Source: Caballeronia sp. BR00000012568055 (GTDB lineage: Bacteria > Pseudomonadota > Gammaproteobacteria > Burkholderiales > Burkholderiaceae). Taken from it: a DNA stretch of 51,897 nucleotides. The notes below the pieces were generated by a model. It ran no database searches and had not been told where the DNA came from. It saw only the letters and a program-made list of their open reading frames with translations. A program made the translations under genes and the position numbers. The stretch lies in the NCBI RefSeq assembly GCF_029439455.1, contig NZ_JAQFVG010000001.1:34772-86668 (forward strand), in the 5' to 3' direction. Positions 15,124-28,006 of the stretch are shown one piece after another (positions within the stretch are counted from its first letter, which is position 1; every line of letters begins with the position of its first letter).

Positions 15124-15846
15124 ATGGCATTGCCGCAGGTCAAAGCATTCGTATTCGATGTATTCGGCACAGTAGTGGATTGGCGCGGCGGCGTGACGCG
15201 CGAGGCCAAGCCGTTTTTAGCGCGATATGGAAAAGCGGACGCCACACCGGAAGCGTTAGCGGATACATGGCGCAGCGGCTACGTGCCCGCGATGCTGAAA
15301 GTACGCAATGGCGAGCGCGCATTTGCGAAGCTTGACGTCTTGCATCGCGAGAATCTTGATGCGTTATTGCCGCAATTCGTGGCCGATCCTCAAGCGGTTC
15401 CGCTTGACGTTCTGGATGAGTTGAATCTCGCCTGGCATAAGCTCGATCCGTGGCCTGATTCCGTTTCTGGGCTAACGCGTCTCAAAGCGCGCCATATCAT
15501 CGCACCGCTATCGAACGGCAATATTCGCTTGATGGTCGATATGGCCAAGCGCGGCGGCTTGCCTTGGGACGCTATTCTTGGTGCGGAGATCGCGCAGACG
15601 TATAAGCCCACGCCCGACGTGTATTTGCGCGCCGTGGATGCCTTGATGCTCAGGCCCGAGGAAGTGTGTATGGTCGCCGCACATAACGACGACTTAGCGA
15701 GCGCCAGACGATGCGGCTTAAAGACCGCGTTCGTCGCACGTCCCTATGAACGCGGTCCGAAACAGACCATCGATCTCAAGGCCGAAAGCGATTGGGACGT
15801 GATCGTCAATGACATGAACGAACTGGCGGATGCGGTCGGCGCTTGA
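15124..15846 (+). CDS. haloacid dehalogenase, type II (HAD family)
   Basis: A protein of 240 residues. The start at 15124 (MALPQVKAF) has GGAG eight bases upstream. HAD motif I is FVFDVFGTVVDWRGG, with the nucleophile Asp that forms the ester in (S)-2-haloacid dehalogenases. LSNGN supplies the motif II Ser and Asn, YKPTPDVYLRA the motif III Lys, and MVAAHNDDLASAR motif IV. In the best-studied L-DEX enzymes motif IV begins with a Ser-Ser-Asn run; here it is Ala-Ala-His-Asn, a common variant in orphan members, so dehalogenation of 2-haloacids is likely but not certain. Its neighbours (epoxide hydrolase, tautomerase, SDR) suggest a xenobiotic-type gene group. Confidence 0.9.
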   Translation: MALPQVKAFVFDVFGTVVDWRGGVTREAKPFLARYGKADATPEALADTWRSGYVPAMLKVRNGERAFAKLDVLHRENLDALLPQFVADPQAVPLDVLDELNLAWHKLDPWPDSVSGLTRLKARHIIAPLSNGNIRLMVDMAKRGGLPWDAILGAEIAQTYKPTPDVYLRAVDALMLRPEEVCMVAAHNDDLASARRCGLKTAFVARPYERGPKQTIDLKAESDWDVIVNDMNELADAVGA

Positions 15847-15887
15847 ATTTCAACCGTTCAAGCGCCGTCAAGCCCGATGAAAATTCC

Positions 15888-16181
15888 TTAAGCCACGCCT
15901 TCGACAATACGGAAATCACGCTCGCACGCATCGCCCAAAATTTCGAGTGCTTTCTTGTACGTTTCGCTGTTAAACGCAGCGGTGGCCTGTTCGAGTGAAT
16001 CGAACTCGACCACCACTGTGCGTTCCTTGCGGCCGTCACCTTGCGTCAAGGCAGCAACGCCGCGCACCAGCGGACGGCCGCCGCCTTCCTGAATAGCGGC
16101 GGTTGCCAGCTTCGAATATTCGACAACCTGATCGGGCTTGTTGATTTGTCGATACACGCTGACCCAATAACCCTTTGCCAT
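15888..16181 (-). CDS. DUF1330 family protein
   Basis: A protein of 97 residues from the ATG at 16181 (MAKGYWVSVYRQ), placed six bases after GGAG. An upstream in-frame ATG at 16187 lies too close to that site. The fold is a ferredoxin-like alpha+beta dimeric barrel of the DUF1330 family: GYWVSVYRQINKPDQVVEY, GGRPLVRG and VVVEFDSLEQATAAFNSETY with a final RIVEGVA. Function of the family is unknown. It converges on the haloacid dehalogenase gene with 41 bp between and is divergent from the epoxide hydrolase gene. Confidence 0.9.
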   Translation of the reverse strand: MAKGYWVSVYRQINKPDQVVEYSKLATAAIQEGGGRPLVRGVAALTQGDGRKERTVVVEFDSLEQATAAFNSETYKKALEILGDACERDFRIVEGVA

Positions 16182-16390
16182 CTTCATCTCCAATGTTTGA
16201 TCGACCGGCGTATGCCGTCGAGGGCGAGCATAGCAAATAAATCGTTTGAGCTTTAGCTTGGGTCTTTAGTCCGCAGTGAAGATTCGCCTTGCAGTGCAGC
16301 ATTGGCATCAAGAACGAGACTAATGCCTTACTATGCAGCCAAGCCGCGCTCGGGTGGACAATAGCAACATTATCAAACGGAGAACGCCGC

Positions 16391-17557
16391 ATGAACGAAC
16401 CGTTGAACGATTTGCCCTTGCCCGATGGCATTCGCTCGCGCATCGTCGAGAACGGTAATGGCTTGGCCATGCATGTGCTCGAAGCCGGTTTCGAAACACC
16501 TGGCCGGCGTTGCATCGTACTGTTGCACGGCTTTCCCGAACTTGCCTATAGCTGGCGCAAGATCATGCTGCCGCTTGCAAACGCGGGCTATCACGTCATT
16601 GCGCCGGATCAGCGCGGCTATGGGCGCACCACGGGCGCAGATATCACGTATGAAGCGGATTTGGATGCCTACAGCATGCCCAATCTCGTGCGCGATGTGC
16701 TGGGCTTGCTCTATGCGCTTGGCTATCGTCAGGCGGCGGCGGTTATCGGACACGACTTCGGTTCGCCAGTCGCCGCATGGTGCGCGTTGATGCGACCTGA
16801 CGTATTTGGATCTGTCGTGTTGATGAGTGCGCCCTTTGGCGGACCGCCTTCTTTTGCGTTTGGCACAGCGACGGACCACGCACCACTGGAACCGGCTGAT
16901 ACATCGTCATCGGCAATGGCGAAAGCGGTAGCTGAGCTTGCCTTGCTCGATCCACCGCGCAAGCATTATCAATGGTATTACTCGGGCGATCAGGCTAACC
17001 AAGACATGTGGCACGCGCCCCAAGGTCTTAGTGATTTCTTGCGCGCTTACTTTCACATGAAGAGCGCGGATTGGGCCGGCAATCAGCCGCATCCGCTTAA
17101 GGAAATATCCGCGGAATCTTTAGCGAGCTTGCCGGATTATTACGTCATGCAGGCGGATCAAACCATGCCGCAAACCGTCGCCGATCATATGCCTATGTCA
17201 AACGTATGGCTAAGCGATGAAGACATGAATGTCTACGCGAGCGAATATGCGCGCACGGGCTTTCAGGGCGGTCTGAACTGGTATCGATGTGCGACGAACG
17301 TACGCTATGGCGAGTCCATGCGCTTGTGGGCCGGACGCACGATCGACGTGCCTGCATGCTTTATTTCAGGCGCTAGCGATTGGGGCTGCTTCCAGCGTCC
17401 GGGCGACTACGAAGCCATGCGCATGCTCGTCTGCACGAATTTCCGTGCAGCGCATTTGATCGAAGGCGCGGGACATTGGGTGCAACAGGAGCAAGCGCAG
17501 ACGGTCGCGAGCCGCATCCTGCGCTTTCTGCGGCAGGATGCGCCCGGCATCATTTGA
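16391..17557 (+). CDS. alpha/beta hydrolase, epoxide hydrolase-like
   Basis: A protein of 388 residues from the ATG at 16391 (MNEPLNDLPLPDG), with GGAG nine bases upstream. The oxyanion motif is LLHGFPELAYSWR, followed by APDQRGYGRTTG. The nucleophile elbow is GHDFGS with Asp, as in epoxide hydrolases and haloalkane dehalogenases; serine hydrolases would have Ser. The charge-relay acid is probably in SGASDWG and the His in GAGHWVQQEQ. The HGFP plus GHDxG combination and the long cap (about 175-290) favour epoxide hydrolase, but haloalkane or haloacetate dehalogenase cannot be excluded. It ends back to back with the PhyH gene: the two stop codons together form TGATCA. Confidence 0.9.
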   Translation: MNEPLNDLPLPDGIRSRIVENGNGLAMHVLEAGFETPGRRCIVLLHGFPELAYSWRKIMLPLANAGYHVIAPDQRGYGRTTGADITYEADLDAYSMPNLVRDVLGLLYALGYRQAAAVIGHDFGSPVAAWCALMRPDVFGSVVLMSAPFGGPPSFAFGTATDHAPLEPADTSSSAMAKAVAELALLDPPRKHYQWYYSGDQANQDMWHAPQGLSDFLRAYFHMKSADWAGNQPHPLKEISAESLASLPDYYVMQADQTMPQTVADHMPMSNVWLSDEDMNVYASEYARTGFQGGLNWYRCATNVRYGESMRLWAGRTIDVPACFISGASDWGCFQRPGDYEAMRMLVCTNFRAAHLIEGAGHWVQQEQAQTVASRILRFLRQDAPGII

Positions 17558-18445
17558 TCAGCGCTGTTTGATAAGACGCGCGACGCGCTTAGCGCCCAGA
17601 CGCCATTCGTACGGATTGGCGTAGTCGAATTCGCGCACCTTGCGGTAAAGATATGGCCAAAAACTGCCGCTGGCGCGCGATTCCTGTACGCGATCTTCAC
17701 GCGAAAGACGACGATTATCGTTCCATGGGAAGGTGCGTACTTCGCGTGATGCGCGACGCGGCAAGCCGAATACGAGCGAATACGCATATCGCGAGGCGTC
17801 CGAATGATTTGGACCCGCGAAATGCAGGGTTCGGCCGTAGTGAATCGTGCAGTCGCCGAGTTCGAGCGGGCAGACTACGGCCTCTTCCGCTTCGAAGCCC
17901 GAAGCGCATTCAAGACCATGCGTCGTGGGATCGCCGCCAATGGGACCATGCGGCAGCACCGGCCCAAGATGCGAGCCTGCGATGAACTGCATGCATCCGT
18001 TTTCGAGCGACACCGGTTGCAAAGGAAACCAGAAATTGACTTCGCGATGCTCGATGCGCGGGTCGGTGAACGCTTCATCCTGATGCCAGGGCGTCACGGC
18101 CTCGGTATGCGCGGGCTTGTGAAAGAAGCTGTCACTGACAAAGCGCGCCTTGGGACCGAGCAATTGCATCGCGATGCGCTGCGCGCGTCGTGCAAGCGCC
18201 GACTCCATCAGGCTACGTTCGAAATGTGAAGGCTGATGCAACTGTGCGAGCTTGGGCTTCTCTGCGTCGGCGCTTTCAGGATAAAAGTCGAATAGCAGGC
18301 CCTGCGCATAGCCCGCCTTGTTGCGCAGCAATCGATCACCGATCGTACGCAGATCTTTCGTTTCCGAAACCGTCGCCACCTTTTCCAGACGGATAAAACC
18401 ATCTTTCCAGAAGCGTTCACATTGCTGCTGGGATAACGTCGTCAT
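17558..18445 (-). CDS. phytanoyl-CoA dioxygenase (PhyH) family protein
   Basis: A protein of 295 residues of the Fe(II)/2-oxoglutarate dioxygenase superfamily. The metal triad is visible as HxD in PWHQDEAF and the distal His in IHYGRTLHFAGPN; an Arg for 2-oxoglutarate follows in SDASRYAYSLVFG. It would hydroxylate a small molecule or lipid, using oxygen and 2-oxoglutarate in the cytoplasm. AAGGGAG abuts the ATG at 18445, unusually close, so translation may be weak or the true start may lie slightly inside. It converges with the epoxide hydrolase gene with no gap. Confidence 0.9.
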   Translation of the reverse strand: MTTLSQQQCERFWKDGFIRLEKVATVSETKDLRTIGDRLLRNKAGYAQGLLFDFYPESADAEKPKLAQLHQPSHFERSLMESALARRAQRIAMQLLGPKARFVSDSFFHKPAHTEAVTPWHQDEAFTDPRIEHREVNFWFPLQPVSLENGCMQFIAGSHLGPVLPHGPIGGDPTTHGLECASGFEAEEAVVCPLELGDCTIHYGRTLHFAGPNHSDASRYAYSLVFGLPRRASREVRTFPWNDNRRLSREDRVQESRASGSFWPYLYRKVREFDYANPYEWRLGAKRVARLIKQR

Positions 18446-18787
18446 CTCCCTTTTCGCTCGCTTAAAAGGTCATGCAATTACACTGACAAAACAGACCCGA
18501 CAGTGAAACAGCCCACTAATGATCGCTCTGTGCGATTGCGCACAAAGCGCGTCCTTTGGCCTTGAACTAAAGGCTTAGCCCACAGGATTGTTGTATTTGA
18601 ATCTGAGGTGCGAAGATGTCCGCGAAAGCCTGTTTATAAGGCTTTTGATGTGACACGACTTGGACGATTACGCTTGCTACCTGCATGAGGCTTTCATCAT
18701 AACGGTTCCTTTAATGTGCCGCCGAGCGCTTGAGCGATATCGATCATCGTTATGGCGGAATCGATCGGCACATTTGTCGGATGACAG
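18446..18787. other. 342-bp intergenic stretch with a possible gene remnant
   Basis: It lies between the PhyH start and the MATE stop, both on the minus strand. Nearest the MATE gene there is a short frame resembling a protein C-terminus (18697-18787, listed separately). The remainder has no coding character. The stretch nearest 18446 probably contains the PhyH promoter, but no clear -35/-10 pair could be assigned. Confidence 0.5.
18697..18787 (-). pseudogene. possible C-terminal remnant of an outer-membrane efflux protein
   Basis: A minus-strand frame open directly after the MATE stop reads to TGA at 18697 and contains NVPIDSAITMIDIAQALGGTLKEPL. The Ala-Leu-Gly-Gly ending looks like the tail of RND outer-membrane factors (NodT/OprM type). 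No start and no upstream domain exist, so it would be a leftover. Resemblance is by eye only. Confidence 0.25.
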
Positions 18788-20143
18788 CTAGAGCGAGCGC
18801 GCGTTCATGTGTGTCAGAGGAAGACTCAAGCGCCGCCCGCGCAAGCGATAGAGCGTGATACTGACTGCAAGCGTCAGGATCTCAGTGACCGCTACAGTCA
18901 TCCAAAGACCGCGCGGGCCAAGCCATTCGCTCAAGAGCCAAAGCGTGATCAGAAGCAACAGCCAGCTTCTCAACAACGCCACAATCATCGATGCAAGCGG
19001 CGCTTCAATAGCAGTGAGATAGCCCGCGATCGAAAGATTCAAGGCCGCTGGCACGAACGCCAGCGCAATCCATGGCATGGCGTCGCGCAAGAGCGCTTGT
19101 GCAGAGGCGCTATCGGGCACGAACAAGGTGCCCAGCGGTTGCGCAAAGCTCAATAGGGCGATTGCCGCTAACAGCGCAAACGCAGCGGTGGTCACAATGC
19201 CGATGACGAACGCTTGCGACACCGCGCGCACATTGCCCGCACCACGCTCATAACTCACGATAGGCTGCATGCTTTGCACCAGCGCAACCATGGTCACGGC
19301 GGCGATCATCGTCGTGTATTCGATGACGGCGAAGGCAACGAGACCGTCGTCGCCAAGCCAGCGCAGCACGGCATGATTGAAGGCAAACAAGGTGACGCTT
19401 GGCGCGATTTCGCCAAGAAATTCCGATGCGCCGTTATAAGCCATGCGCCATGCATGATTACCGCGTGCAAAGGCACGTGCAACGACGCGCACATGCCGCG
19501 TCCTAAAGACAAAATAAAGGAACATCGGCACGCAGGAAAGCATTTGGCTGATGCCCATTGAAAGCGCTGCGCCGCGCATGCCCCAATCGAGATGGCCCAC
19601 CATCCACGCTGTCAAGGCGACATCGACGATACCGCCTGCAATCAGGCAGACCAGGCCGAACTTGGCCGCGCCCTCGATGCGCAAGAATAATTCGAGCGCA
19701 TAGCAAGCGGTCGGGAACAGCACGAAGGGCGCGTAAGCGTGCAGGAAGTCCTTGGCGAAAACGGCAAGCGGGCCGGTCGCGCCGGTCAGACGCACGAACG
19801 TGTCCGCGCCAAAATAAATGGCGAGCGCGAACGCGCCGCCGCTCAGCACGAGAAGCCATAGCGATTGCGTAAAGGCTGCGGCGGCATCGTGTTCGCGGCG
19901 TTCGCCAAGCAGGCGTGACACCAGCGTCGAGCCGCCCACGCCGATCATGACGCTGAACGCATAGGGCAGATAGAGCAGGGGCACGAGCAGATTCAACGCG
20001 GCAAGCGCGTCCGCGCCGATATATCGACCGATAAAGATGCCGCTGATAACCGAGTGCAGGCAATAAACCCAGGCCGCTAAAACAGTGGGCACAGCAAGGC
20101 CTGAAAACTGGCGCACGAGCGCCGAAGTGTGAAGGTAACGCAT
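18788..20143 (-). CDS. MATE-family efflux transporter
   Basis: About 451 residues from the ATG at 20143 (MRYLHTSALVRQFSG). A TTG at 20176 would add eleven residues, and neither has a convincing ribosome-binding site. Twelve hydrophobic helices fall into two homologous halves (MatE domains). The first half has QFSGLAVPTVLAAW, SVISGIFIGRYIGADALAALN and IGVGGSTLVSRLLGERRE. The second has GASEFLGEIAPSVTLF and VQSMQPIVSYERGAGN. Members export cationic drugs or metabolites in exchange for Na+ or H+. No adjacent regulator is seen. Confidence 0.92.
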   Translation of the reverse strand: MRYLHTSALVRQFSGLAVPTVLAAWVYCLHSVISGIFIGRYIGADALAALNLLVPLLYLPYAFSVMIGVGGSTLVSRLLGERREHDAAAAFTQSLWLLVLSGGAFALAIYFGADTFVRLTGATGPLAVFAKDFLHAYAPFVLFPTACYALELFLRIEGAAKFGLVCLIAGGIVDVALTAWMVGHLDWGMRGAALSMGISQMLSCVPMFLYFVFRTRHVRVVARAFARGNHAWRMAYNGASEFLGEIAPSVTLFAFNHAVLRWLGDDGLVAFAVIEYTTMIAAVTMVALVQSMQPIVSYERGAGNVRAVSQAFVIGIVTTAAFALLAAIALLSFAQPLGTLFVPDSASAQALLRDAMPWIALAFVPAALNLSIAGYLTAIEAPLASMIVALLRSWLLLLITLWLLSEWLGPRGLWMTVAVTEILTLAVSITLYRLRGRRLSLPLTHMNARSL

Positions 20144-20476
20144 GACTGACAACCAAGAATGACTCGCTAAGTGCAAAGCAAATGCTTAGCCCTGCAGTCG
20201 AACCGACAAAGCGAGGGCACGCGTGAATACACGGCCTGACGCTAAGAATTGGCATAGCACGCGTATCTGGCGGCGCGAGACAACGCCAGCGGGCTATGAG
20301 AGAAATGCTTGCCGGGCTTTAAGACCCGATAAGAAAATGCGCGGCTTGAATAAGCCCAAAGCTAAAACAACTAAAGCTAAAGCGCGCGTCGATTCGATTG
20401 AGGTGGTTGGAGCCGTCTAAAGCGCTAAGAGTTCCCTTAGCGCGTTAGAGCGGCCCGTCTAGGCGATGTTTAACGA
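20144..20476. other. 333-bp intergenic stretch
   Basis: It separates two minus-strand genes, MATE and the sigma-54 activator. GCGCTAAG (20422-20429) and CTTAGCGC (20436-20443) form a perfect 8-bp hairpin just after the activator stop, followed on the minus strand by TTTA, a weak terminator candidate. The plus strand has a short Lys/Ala/Thr-rich frame ending near 20420 without a ribosome-binding site; it is not counted as a gene. Confidence 0.5.
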
Positions 20477-21850
20477 TCAGCCGCCCGATACTTCCAAAGG
20501 CCGGTCGGCCTTGGTCCGCAAGCCGTAAGCCGTCAACATGCGATAGAGCGTGACGCGCGAAATGCCGAGTTCATCCGCCGCTTCACCCAGGCGGCCGCGA
20601 TGACGCAGCAGCGCGACTTCGATCGCCTGACGCTCGGCCTGTTCGCGCGCCTGAGCCAGCGTCATCGGCGCGGCTTCCGCGTATTCGCCGAGTTCGAGAT
20701 CGCTGGCGAGAATCTGCCGTCCTTCCGACATGACGATGGCGCGCCGCACGCGGTTGATCAACTCACGCACATTGCCGGGCCAGCCATAGTTATGCAGCGC
20801 TGCAATCGCGCACGGAGAAAAGCCGCGCAAGCGCCGGCTCGCGTCCTTGCGAAAGCGTTCGAGCATGTGATTGGCCAGCAACTCGATATCCTTGCCACGT
20901 ACGCGCAAAGGCGGTTCGTCGATCTGAAGCACGCAAAGGCGGTGGTACAAGTCCGCGCGAAAACGTCCTTCGATCATCGCCGTTTGCATATCGACGTGCG
21001 TTGCCGAAATAATGCGTACATCCACTTCGGTCGATGTCTGTCCGCCTAAGCGCTCGATCTTGCGTTCCTGCAAAAAGCGCAGCAGGCTCGCTTGACTTTC
21101 CAAAGGCAAATCACCGATTTCGTCTAAGAAAAGCGTGCCGCCGTTAGCCGCTTCAACGCGTCCGATCTTGCGCTGATTAGCGCCCGTAAATGCGCCGCGC
21201 TCATAGCCGAACAACTCGGATTGCAAGAGATGGGGCGGAATCGCGCCACAATTGATCGCCACAAACGGTTGTTCGCGACGCACCGAGCGCTCGTGAATGG
21301 CGACTGCCGTCAATTCCTTGCCCGTGCCCGATTCGCCGGAAATAAACACGGGTGCGTCGGTCATGGCGACTTTGCGAATGGAGCGATACAAGGCCTGCAT
21401 GGCGTCGCATGAGCCGACCATTGCGCCTTCGCGGCAATCGGCTTTTTGCGGGTCGTTGCTCGCCGTGTCGTGCAACGCGATCATGCCGTAAGCGTGGCCG
21501 ACTGCATCGACAATGCGGTCCGCGCCTGAAGGCAGCGTCACGTAGTCGAAGCAGAAATCGCGGATCAGCCGGCAAATGTCCGGGTTATCGACATGCTCGG
21601 CATCGACGGTGGCGACCCAGCCGATTTGATAAGCGGCCAGCAATTCGAGCAACGCGCCGGGTTCTTTAGCAAAGCCACGGCTAGTCAGATCGACAATGCC
21701 CGCAGCGGCGCGCTTGCCGCCCTTGCCGGCTTTAGGCGGCTTGGCCGGATCGACATGTTCGATGCTCCACCCACGGGCATGCAGACGCTCGGAGAGATCT
21801 TCCGATGCCACTCGCCCCGCGAAATAAAGCGTTCTCGGTTCCCCGTACAT
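20477..21850 (-). CDS. sigma-54-dependent enhancer-binding regulator, VpsR/BerB-like
   Basis: A protein of 457 residues. The N-terminal part (about 1-135) is a degenerate receiver-like domain starting MYGEPRTLYFAGRVASEDL, without the normal acidic pair. The AAA+ domain has Walker A GESGTGKE, the sigma-54 contact loop GAFTGA, Walker B in GGTLFLDEIGDLP and the sensor ERLGGQTSTEVDVRIISATH. The Fis-type helix-turn-helix is AADELGISRVTLYRML at the C-terminus. The architecture matches activators such as VpsR (Vibrio) and BerB (Burkholderia), which bind c-di-GMP and switch on exopolysaccharide genes. c-di-GMP binding here is inferred from architecture and from the cyclase gene nearby. The ribosome-binding site is weak (GAGAAA). 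Confidence 0.88.
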   Translation of the reverse strand: MYGEPRTLYFAGRVASEDLSERLHARGWSIEHVDPAKPPKAGKGGKRAAAGIVDLTSRGFAKEPGALLELLAAYQIGWVATVDAEHVDNPDICRLIRDFCFDYVTLPSGADRIVDAVGHAYGMIALHDTASNDPQKADCREGAMVGSCDAMQALYRSIRKVAMTDAPVFISGESGTGKELTAVAIHERSVRREQPFVAINCGAIPPHLLQSELFGYERGAFTGANQRKIGRVEAANGGTLFLDEIGDLPLESQASLLRFLQERKIERLGGQTSTEVDVRIISATHVDMQTAMIEGRFRADLYHRLCVLQIDEPPLRVRGKDIELLANHMLERFRKDASRRLRGFSPCAIAALHNYGWPGNVRELINRVRRAIVMSEGRQILASDLELGEYAEAAPMTLAQAREQAERQAIEVALLRHRGRLGEAADELGISRVTLYRMLTAYGLRTKADRPLEVSGG

Positions 21851-22189
21851 GGCTTTTCTCAGCTTTTTTGATGTAACCCAAAGTATGCGCTTCGACCACT
21901 CAAGTCATGAAGCCGCGCAAACGATTGGCGTTGTTTAAATGTTTGAATGGCTCGCTAAGAACCGATTAAAAAACATACAGCACTTTTTTCGATACGCTCG
22001 TTCGTTATTCGCATTTGCCTGCTGTTTACAAGGGTTTTGCCAAGCAAAACAGTGTCGCTCCTCATTTGCCCGTATAGGCGTAAGAGGAATTCTCGGTAAA
22101 GTAATACCTTCTTACCGAATAAATTTGCTGCCGCACTTATGACGGCGTAAAGTTCATTCATTCTTCCATCTGACGATAACAATCGAAAC
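21851..22189. promoter_or_regulatory. 339-bp A/T-rich divergent promoter region
   Basis: It lies between the starts of the sigma-54 activator (leftward) and the two-receiver regulator (rightward) and must hold both promoters. It is much richer in A and T than its neighbours. The inverted repeat TCGGTAA (22093-22099) and TTACCGA (22112-22118), about 72 bp before the regulator start, is a candidate operator. No clear GG-N10-GC sigma-54 promoter was found by eye. Confidence 0.45.
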
Positions 22190-23056
22190 ATGGACACGAC
22201 TTACCAGCCACGATTGCTGCTAGTGGACGATGACCCCGGCATGATTCGCATCATCGGAGAGATGCTGGCGGAGTTTCCGGATCAGCGTTTTGCGACATCG
22301 GGTGAAGCCGCTTTGTCGCTCGCTCGCGAATCCACGCCCGACCTTATTCTGCTCGACGCCAATCTGCCCAATATGACCGGCTTCGACGTATGCGAGCTGC
22401 TCAAGAAAGACGCGAGGCTCGCGCGTGTGCCCGTGATCTTCGTGACCAGTCACGATGCTCCGGCGCTCGAAGTCGATGCCTTTCGCATGGGCGCGGCCGA
22501 TTACGTCATCAAGCCCCTCGTTGCCGCGCGCCTGCAAGCACGTGTGCGCGCGCAATTGCGTCCGCGCAAGCGTTTGATGGAAGCGGCGCGATCCAATTCG
22601 CAAGCCTTGCCTCAGCCATCCAGTACGCGCGTGCTCGCCATTCTTTCTTCCGACACTGCCGACGCGCAGCGCGACGCGCTCGAAGCCATCGGCGCGCTTG
22701 AAATCGTGCGCGATTGCGAGAGTGCATTGCAAGCCGCGAAGCGTAACGCGCCAGGTGCGATCGTACTAGACGCGAGTCAAGCCAATTCCACCGATCAAGC
22801 GCTTAAAGCCTTGCTCGAAGCGTATCCGCATGTCCCGGTCATCGTGCTTGCAGATAGCGCCGATGTGCAAACCGAACAGCGCACGCTGGACGACGGCGCG
22901 GCCGATGTCATCGCCAAGCCGGCGCGGCCCGCAATTTTGCAGGCGCGCGTGCGTGCTGCGCTGGCTACGGCGCTCAAAGCGGAAGAGGACGCGCGCGCCA
23001 TGCTCGAAGCATCGAACCGCGCAAGCGTGCATCCTTTTCCGGGTAATACGCACTAA
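22190..23056 (+). CDS. response regulator with two receiver domains and no output domain
   Basis: A protein of 288 residues. The first receiver (about 8-125) is complete: acidic pair at Asp13/Asp14, phospho-Asp56 in LILLDANLP, Thr/Ser in VIFVTSHDA and Lys in YVIKPL. The second (about 147-265, starting TRVLAILSSDT) has lost the acidic pair but keeps an Asp in IVLDASQ and the Lys in VIAKPARP, so it is a pseudo-receiver. No DNA-binding, enzymatic or HPt domain follows. It could act as a phosphate sink or interact with the neighbouring hybrid kinase or activator. It converges on the diguanylate cyclase gene with 28 bp between. Confidence 0.88.
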   Translation: MDTTYQPRLLLVDDDPGMIRIIGEMLAEFPDQRFATSGEAALSLARESTPDLILLDANLPNMTGFDVCELLKKDARLARVPVIFVTSHDAPALEVDAFRMGAADYVIKPLVAARLQARVRAQLRPRKRLMEAARSNSQALPQPSSTRVLAILSSDTADAQRDALEAIGALEIVRDCESALQAAKRNAPGAIVLDASQANSTDQALKALLEAYPHVPVIVLADSADVQTEQRTLDDGAADVIAKPARPAILQARVRAALATALKAEEDARAMLEASNRASVHPFPGNTH

Positions 23057-23090
23057 GCGCACTAAGCCTACTAAAGCCACTAAGCTAAGC
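23052..23090. repeat. 9-bp tandem repeat of ACTAAGC type spanning two convergent stops
   Basis: Four units begin at 23052, 23061, 23070 and 23079 with the core ACTAAGC, the third being ACTAAAGC. A partial TAAGC closes the array. It contains the stop of the response regulator (23054-23056) and the stop of the cyclase (23085-23087). Confidence 0.6.
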
Positions 23091-24028
23091 CGAAGGCGCG
23101 CAAGCCACGCGCGCGCGTCCTGCGCGCTTGGCTTCGTAAAGCGCGTCATCGGCTGCTTTCAAAAGCGTTGCCGTCGATGCACCTTCTCGCGACGCAAGCA
23201 TCGACGCCACACCGACCGATATCGTCACGTTTGCATCGATGCACGACGGCAGATGCTCGATGCCAAGCGCACGCACTTGTTCGAGCATGCGCTGCGCAAT
23301 AAGATGCGCGCCCGCCAAATCTGTCTTAGGCAATAAACAAGCGAATTCTTCTCCGCCGTAACGCGCGACTTTGTCGTAAGGGCGGCGCAAAGACTCCACT
23401 AAAGCCTTAGCGACCGACTTCAGGCACGCATCGCCGGCTTGATGCCCGTATTGGTCGTTATAGCGTTTGAAGTAATCCACATCGACCATCAGCAGCGCGA
23501 GCGGAGCGGCTTCGCGCGCGCAATGCCGCCAGTCAGCCAACAGGTCTTCGTCGAATTTGCGGCGGTTGGCAACGCCCGTCAAGCCATCGAGCAAAGCATT
23601 GGCGCGCAGTAAATCGCCTTGAAGCTTGAGCGTCAAATGCGTGCGCACGCGCGCCTTAGTGACGACAGGGTTGATCGGCTTGCTAAGAAAATCGACCGCG
23701 CCTAAGCCGAAGGCCTTGACCTCATCGTCTTCACGGTCTTGCGCGGTAATGAAAATGACCGGCACATCGGCCGTTAGCGGATCGGACTTGAGCAGGCGGC
23801 AGACTTCGTGGCCGTCGAGATCGTCCATGACGACGTCGAGCAGAATCAGATCGGGTAATTCGGTTTGCGCAACCTGAACCGCTTGCGCGCCGCTGGTCGC
23901 CATGAACACATCGCATTCGTGGCGGAACAACTCATAGAGCACGCGGATATTGACCGGTTGGTCATCGGCGATCAGCAGCTTGGGCCGCCGGTTCGCATGC
24001 ATCAGCCATTTTTGCAGGAGTTCTTCCA

Positions 24029-24032
<4 letters not shown>
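23085..24032 (-). CDS. REC-GGDEF diguanylate cyclase (PleD/WspR type)
   Basis: A protein of 315 residues. The receiver (about 17-135) has LLIADDQPVN, phospho-Asp66 in LILLDVVMDDLDG and Lys in FLSKPINP. The GGDEF domain (about 150-310) starts DGLTGVANRRKFDE and carries the active loop ARYGGEEFACL. Five residues before it is the inhibitory I-site RxxD (RPYD). It should make c-di-GMP from two GTP, be switched on by phosphorylation and be product-inhibited. The ATG at 24032 overlaps the TGA stop of the hybrid kinase (ATGA); a second ATG is at 24029. The coupling shows that the kinase is its probable phosphodonor. Confidence 0.94.

Positions 24033-28006
<3,974 letters not shown>

Noticed and set aside
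20223..20420. Plus-strand 65-codon frame rich in Lys, Arg and Thr
   Set aside because: GTG start without Shine-Dalgarno; the basic tail comes from CTAAAGC-like repeats. Not counted as a gene.
21955..22197. Minus-strand 80-codon frame in the A/T-rich gap before the two-receiver regulator
   Set aside because: It overlaps the regulator start, has no ribosome-binding site and shows no family features. It occurs by chance in A/T-rich DNA.
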